Shown here one piece after another: positions 61,669 to 64,000 of a stretch of 64,000 nucleotides of DNA. Each line of letters begins with the position of its first letter. The first letter of the stretch is position 1. The stretch comes from Hyphomicrobium_A sp964493785. GTDB taxonomy: Bacteria > Pseudomonadota > Alphaproteobacteria > Rhizobiales > Hyphomicrobiaceae. The translations under genes and the position numbers were made by a program. The stretch is taken from the NCBI GenBank assembly GCA_964493785.1, contig CAZBPM010000001.1, positions 124,001 to 188,000 on the forward strand. Direction: 5' to 3'. The notes beneath the pieces are model-generated. The model had not been told where the DNA came from. It worked only from the letters and a program-made list of their open reading frames with translations, and made no database searches.

Positions 61669-62045
61669 GTGCCGACGCCGACAAGCGCGTGGTGCTCGTC
61701 GTGGAAGACGAGGAAGTACTACGGGCGTTCTTAGGTGGAGTGCTTCGAGCCTACGGCTGGAGTGTGCTTGAGGCAGATAGCGGCGAGCATGCTCTTTCGG
61801 TGCTGACAACCAATCATGTCGACATCGTAGTCGCGGATATCGTGCTCGGCGGCGGGATGACGGGCTGGGAAATGGCGGAGGCTCTACGAGAAACGTCGCC
61901 TGACGTGCCCGTTCTCTACACCTCCGCCCATGGCTGCGATCCAGCGCGCCAAGTCGCGGGCAGCGTCTTCATCGGCAAGCCCTACGAACCGTTCTTCATC
62001 ATCGAGACGTGTAATGATCTCATGGCGTCATCGCAGCTAAATTGA
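61665..62045 (+). CDS. Response regulator receiver protein (single domain)
   Basis: This 126-residue receiver domain has VVLVVEDEEVLRAFL near 9-23 (Asp-Glu acidic pocket), VVADIVLGGGMTGWEMAEAL near 55-74 with the phosphoacceptor Asp, LYTSAHG near 86 and IGKPYEPFFI near 105-114 with the Lys. There is no output domain. It overlaps the preceding small gene by 4 bases. It probably receives phosphate from the nearby HisKA_2 kinase via the HPt protein. Confidence 0.87.
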   Translation: MSADADKRVVLVVEDEEVLRAFLGGVLRAYGWSVLEADSGEHALSVLTTNHVDIVVADIVLGGGMTGWEMAEALRETSPDVPVLYTSAHGCDPARQVAGSVFIGKPYEPFFIIETCNDLMASSQLN

Positions 62046-62356
62046 AGCGGTAAAGCCGGCACCGCACCGGGTCCCTTTCTGGCTAGCGCGGACATCCGTA
62101 GTGGCGCCTACATATCCACTGCTGGGCCTGACAGTCGGGGGCTCAAGTCCGCTGCCCGAGGCAAAGCGGACTTAGGTAGAACCAACGAAGGCGTCTAGCA
62201 CTGGTTCGCCCCGACTTCCGCAGGCTCGGCAAAGCGACGTCGGACGACGAGGTCGCAGCAGCGGCGCGCGTGAGCACCCAAGCACCTCTCGTCAAGCAAA
62301 TCGGAACACCGCCGCCACGGCGACATGTCCAGTAGCCCCGCAGGAACCGCTGAAAG
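62046..62356. other. Intergenic region, nothing recognised except a hairpin
   Basis: No gene is seen in this stretch between a + strand regulator and a minus-strand Sel1 fragment. A hairpin at 62145-62173 is described separately. The rest shows no repeat or RNA signature that I can identify. Confidence 0.45.
62145..62173. terminator. Hairpin AAGTCCGCT / AGCGGACTT
   Basis: Perfect 9-base arms flank an 11-base loop (GCCCGAGGCAA), about 100 bases after the response regulator stop. No T-run follows, so it may be a weak terminator of the signalling operon. Confidence 0.45.
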
Positions 62357-62902
62357 CTATCGATTCACTGCCCCTAAGACGCCCCCCACTATCCCCCTCA
62401 GTATGTCTGCCGCTGCCTTCCCAGATCGCTGCTCGCCCTCGTACTCCGCCACCATTGTCTGTGCGTCGGCGCTGCCACTCTCAGCAGCCCCGTACAAGAG
62501 CGTGAGCGCCTCTCCGGGGTAGCTCTCGCGGATCTGTCCCTTGATCATTAGCTCCGCGAGACTTTGCATGGCGTCCGCATTTCCAAGTTTGGCGCCTTGC
62601 CGGAAATAGCGCTCACCGCCGCGCACGTCCCGCCGGAGTCTGATAGCAAGCCAACCATAGTTGTCGAAAGCGGCGGCATACCCTTCGTACACGAGCTCAC
62701 CCATTGCACGCTCGGCGCCCGAGGGGTCGCCGACCTGGATTGCACGCGCAAGCTGGTATCTGAAGCGTGTCGTCGTTGGATTTCGAGCTACTGCCATCCT
62801 GCACGATCTATACTGCAGCCGGCTTGGCCCGGTCACCGCAGGGTTGTCATCGCCTCTGCGCGCGGATGAGCACTTCGTCCCACAAGCGGAAGTCGGCCGC
62901 AC
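62357..62902 (-). pseudogene. Sel1-repeat protein fragment, N-terminus probably lost
   Basis: The frame encodes 181 residues. From CRMAVARNPTTTRFRYQLARA onward it matches Sel1/TPR helical repeats: GYAAAFDNYGWLAIRLRRD, FRQGAKLGNADAMQSLAELM and YGAAESGSADAQTMVAEY. The homology seems to start before the first good Met (at 62797, MAVARNP), and the preceding 35 residues are disordered-looking, so the upstream part (often a caspase-like or enzyme domain) has probably been lost. Sel1 proteins usually mediate protein interactions. Confidence 0.58.
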
Positions 62903-63022
62903 TTAGATCGGCGAGTCAAAACGCCGTCGTCGTCACGTCCGCTGTCAGGGGAAGGGCGGTCGAAGTTGCCGATGGCTCGACGCGTCTGATGACCCGACCC
63001 GGACATCTGGCCAGAGGCTCCC

Positions 63023-63442
63023 CTAGGTCGACCAGAACTCCGCTGCCCCCTCAGGCAGGGAAGACAAGACTTGATTGAGGGCATCTACATCGATGCTCCT
63101 CCGGAGTGCCAACGCTATGTCCCGAATGCACGTGTCGGGCGAAAAATTGTGATCCTGTCGTAGTGCCTGCACCTCGCGAGTCATGGCAGCGCGACCAGAA
63201 AACGGGATGACCGGGTCCTTTGGGTTCCAGTCAGCGACAAAGATCGCTCTCAAAACTGGCGGCAGTACATTAGCGAACCGGATCGCGGCCTCCAAGTCGA
63301 GCCGTCTACGAAACACCTGAAACACACCTTGAGTCATCGTATAGACTTGATTGCGCGTCGAGAGGCCGGACGTTTCGAGTGCTGCCACCAAGTAGTTTTC
63401 GAAATCCGCGGATGCGTGTGCGTATTCGGAGGGCATAGGCAT
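63023..63442 (-). CDS. DUF2267 domain-containing protein
   Basis: This 139-residue helical protein has VYTMTQGVFQVFRRRLDLEAAIRFANVLPPVLRAIFVADWNP near residues 33-75 and later IRDIALALRRSIDVDALNQVLSSLPEGAAEFW, the two repeat halves of DUF2267. The family is frequent in stress-associated regions of alphaproteobacteria; its role is unknown. It is probably monocistronic. Confidence 0.75.
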   Translation of the reverse strand: MPMPSEYAHASADFENYLVAALETSGLSTRNQVYTMTQGVFQVFRRRLDLEAAIRFANVLPPVLRAIFVADWNPKDPVIPFSGRAAMTREVQALRQDHNFSPDTCIRDIALALRRSIDVDALNQVLSSLPEGAAEFWST

Positions 63443-63704
63443 GGGCGCGTGCTCTCAATAGAGGCTCATTAGGCCGCAAGTAGCACGGATATCCTCTCAT
63501 GGCTTATAGCGCCGGCCCTTCGAGGGCCGGTATCAGACCGTTGCCGCCGCTGGCGGCTTGCGAGGGCCCTCGTCACTCGGTCCCACTAGCTGTCATTGGC
63601 CTATAGTGGCGGCACCCCCGTGGCTACCGCCGATCAAGTCCGCTAGTGAACCTGTAGTAGTCCTCAGATGCTCGCGTCCAGGGGCCGGGTTCAGCCGCTT
63701 CTTT

Positions 63705-64000
63705 TTAAGAGAGCAGTCGCCCCCCACCTTCAGCTGAGGCGCGAGCGTAGGCTTCGGCATAGTCAGCAAATGTGTGGCAGATGCTGGAACTGATGGTGAC
63801 GACTTGGCCAGTACCGGTCATGTCGGGCCCCAGCTCCATGACATAGAAGATGAGCTTCCCGCCGATGCCGACGCGCTGCAGGATCGGCTTGGCCTCATCC
63901 TGCCGTTTCTGCTCGCAGGCTATGCGGATTAGGTCGTCGGGTAGCGTGCTGATGGGTTCGGCAAGGTCGCGGCCGAGACCGGGCTGCACGGCTAGACCGT
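63705..64000 (-). CDS. Hypothetical protein, possibly cut by window edge
   Basis: The frame is open to the window edge; the first good start inside it is a GTG at 63989. About 95 residues read GRDLAEPISTLPDDLIRIACEQ, LQRVGIGGKLIFYVMELGP and ICHTFADYAEAYARASAEGG. No family is recognised. The upstream portion may lie beyond position 64000. Confidence 0.4.
   Translation of the reverse strand, partial: GLAVQPGLGRDLAEPISTLPDDLIRIACEQKRQDEAKPILQRVGIGGKLIFYVMELGPDMTGTGQVVTISSSICHTFADYAEAYARASAEGGGRLLS

Overview
The window looks like a draft chromosome segment from an alphaproteobacterium of the order Hyphomicrobiales (Rhizobiales), most likely Hyphomicrobium-like. The evidence is high G+C, an Irr-type Fur regulator, the Hsp20/DUF1150 pair, a DUF2948 gene, and the order murA - DUF2948 - hisD - UPF0262 - low-molecular-weight phosphatase - maf - yacG - tRNA-Phe, which I recall as conserved in Rhizobiales. 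A run of ten Ns inside an aldehyde dehydrogenase gene marks an assembly gap. Family assignments come from reading motifs by eye; no database search was run.

Layout. (1) 1-11.2 kb: a dense, mostly + strand accessory locus. It holds the end of a RidA-family gene, a PuuE/PgdA-like polysaccharide deacetylase, a small CxxC protein, a CobW-type GTPase, a GcvH-like protein that lacks the lipoyl lysine, a ferredoxin reductase, an Irr-like regulator, a Bfd-like [2Fe-2S] protein, an M20 amidohydrolase, a complete SsuABC/NMT1-type ABC importer, a short-chain dehydrogenase and a divergent XRE-cupin regulator. I infer uptake and breakdown of an unidentified nitrogenous compound by redox and hydrolytic steps. 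(2) 11.4-12.7 kb: a DUF4239 membrane protein, a decayed otsA (trehalose-6-phosphate synthase) remnant and tRNA-Leu(CAG), which together look like a junction with the core genome. (3) 12.8-48.8 kb: mainly core genes. They include NDUFA9-like, hsp20, two M16 peptidases, ppa, mutL, nhaA, a DUF779/isochorismatase/aldehyde dehydrogenase cluster, recR, a CapD-type epimerase, a glycosyltransferase, def, fmt, truA, folE, a PagL-like protein, tRNA-Thr, FadL, a ModE-like regulator, murA, hisD, an adenylate cyclase next to a Crp/Fnr regulator, maf, yacG and tRNA-Phe. (4) 48.8-64 kb: an accessory region behind tRNA-Phe. It begins with an inverted partial copy of the tRNA 5' end and decayed primase, FAD-monooxygenase and integrase remnants. 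It continues with stress and signalling genes: two UspA proteins, a Pcm/erythromycin-esterase fusion, a phasin-like protein, an amidoligase-permease pair, two response regulators, a GAF/HisKA_2 kinase, an HPt protein, a Sel1 fragment and DUF2267.

Non-coding structure includes a three-copy intergenic repeat (13.84, 18.04 and 41.42 kb) placed just after + strand genes, a palindromic CCTCGG element at 18.2 kb, palindromes upstream of the M20 gene, a hairpin that hides a ribosome-binding site at 41.6 kb, and several terminators. The most interesting candidates are the accessory locus with its lipoyl-less H-like protein, the amidoligase-permease pair, and the remnant scar behind tRNA-Phe.
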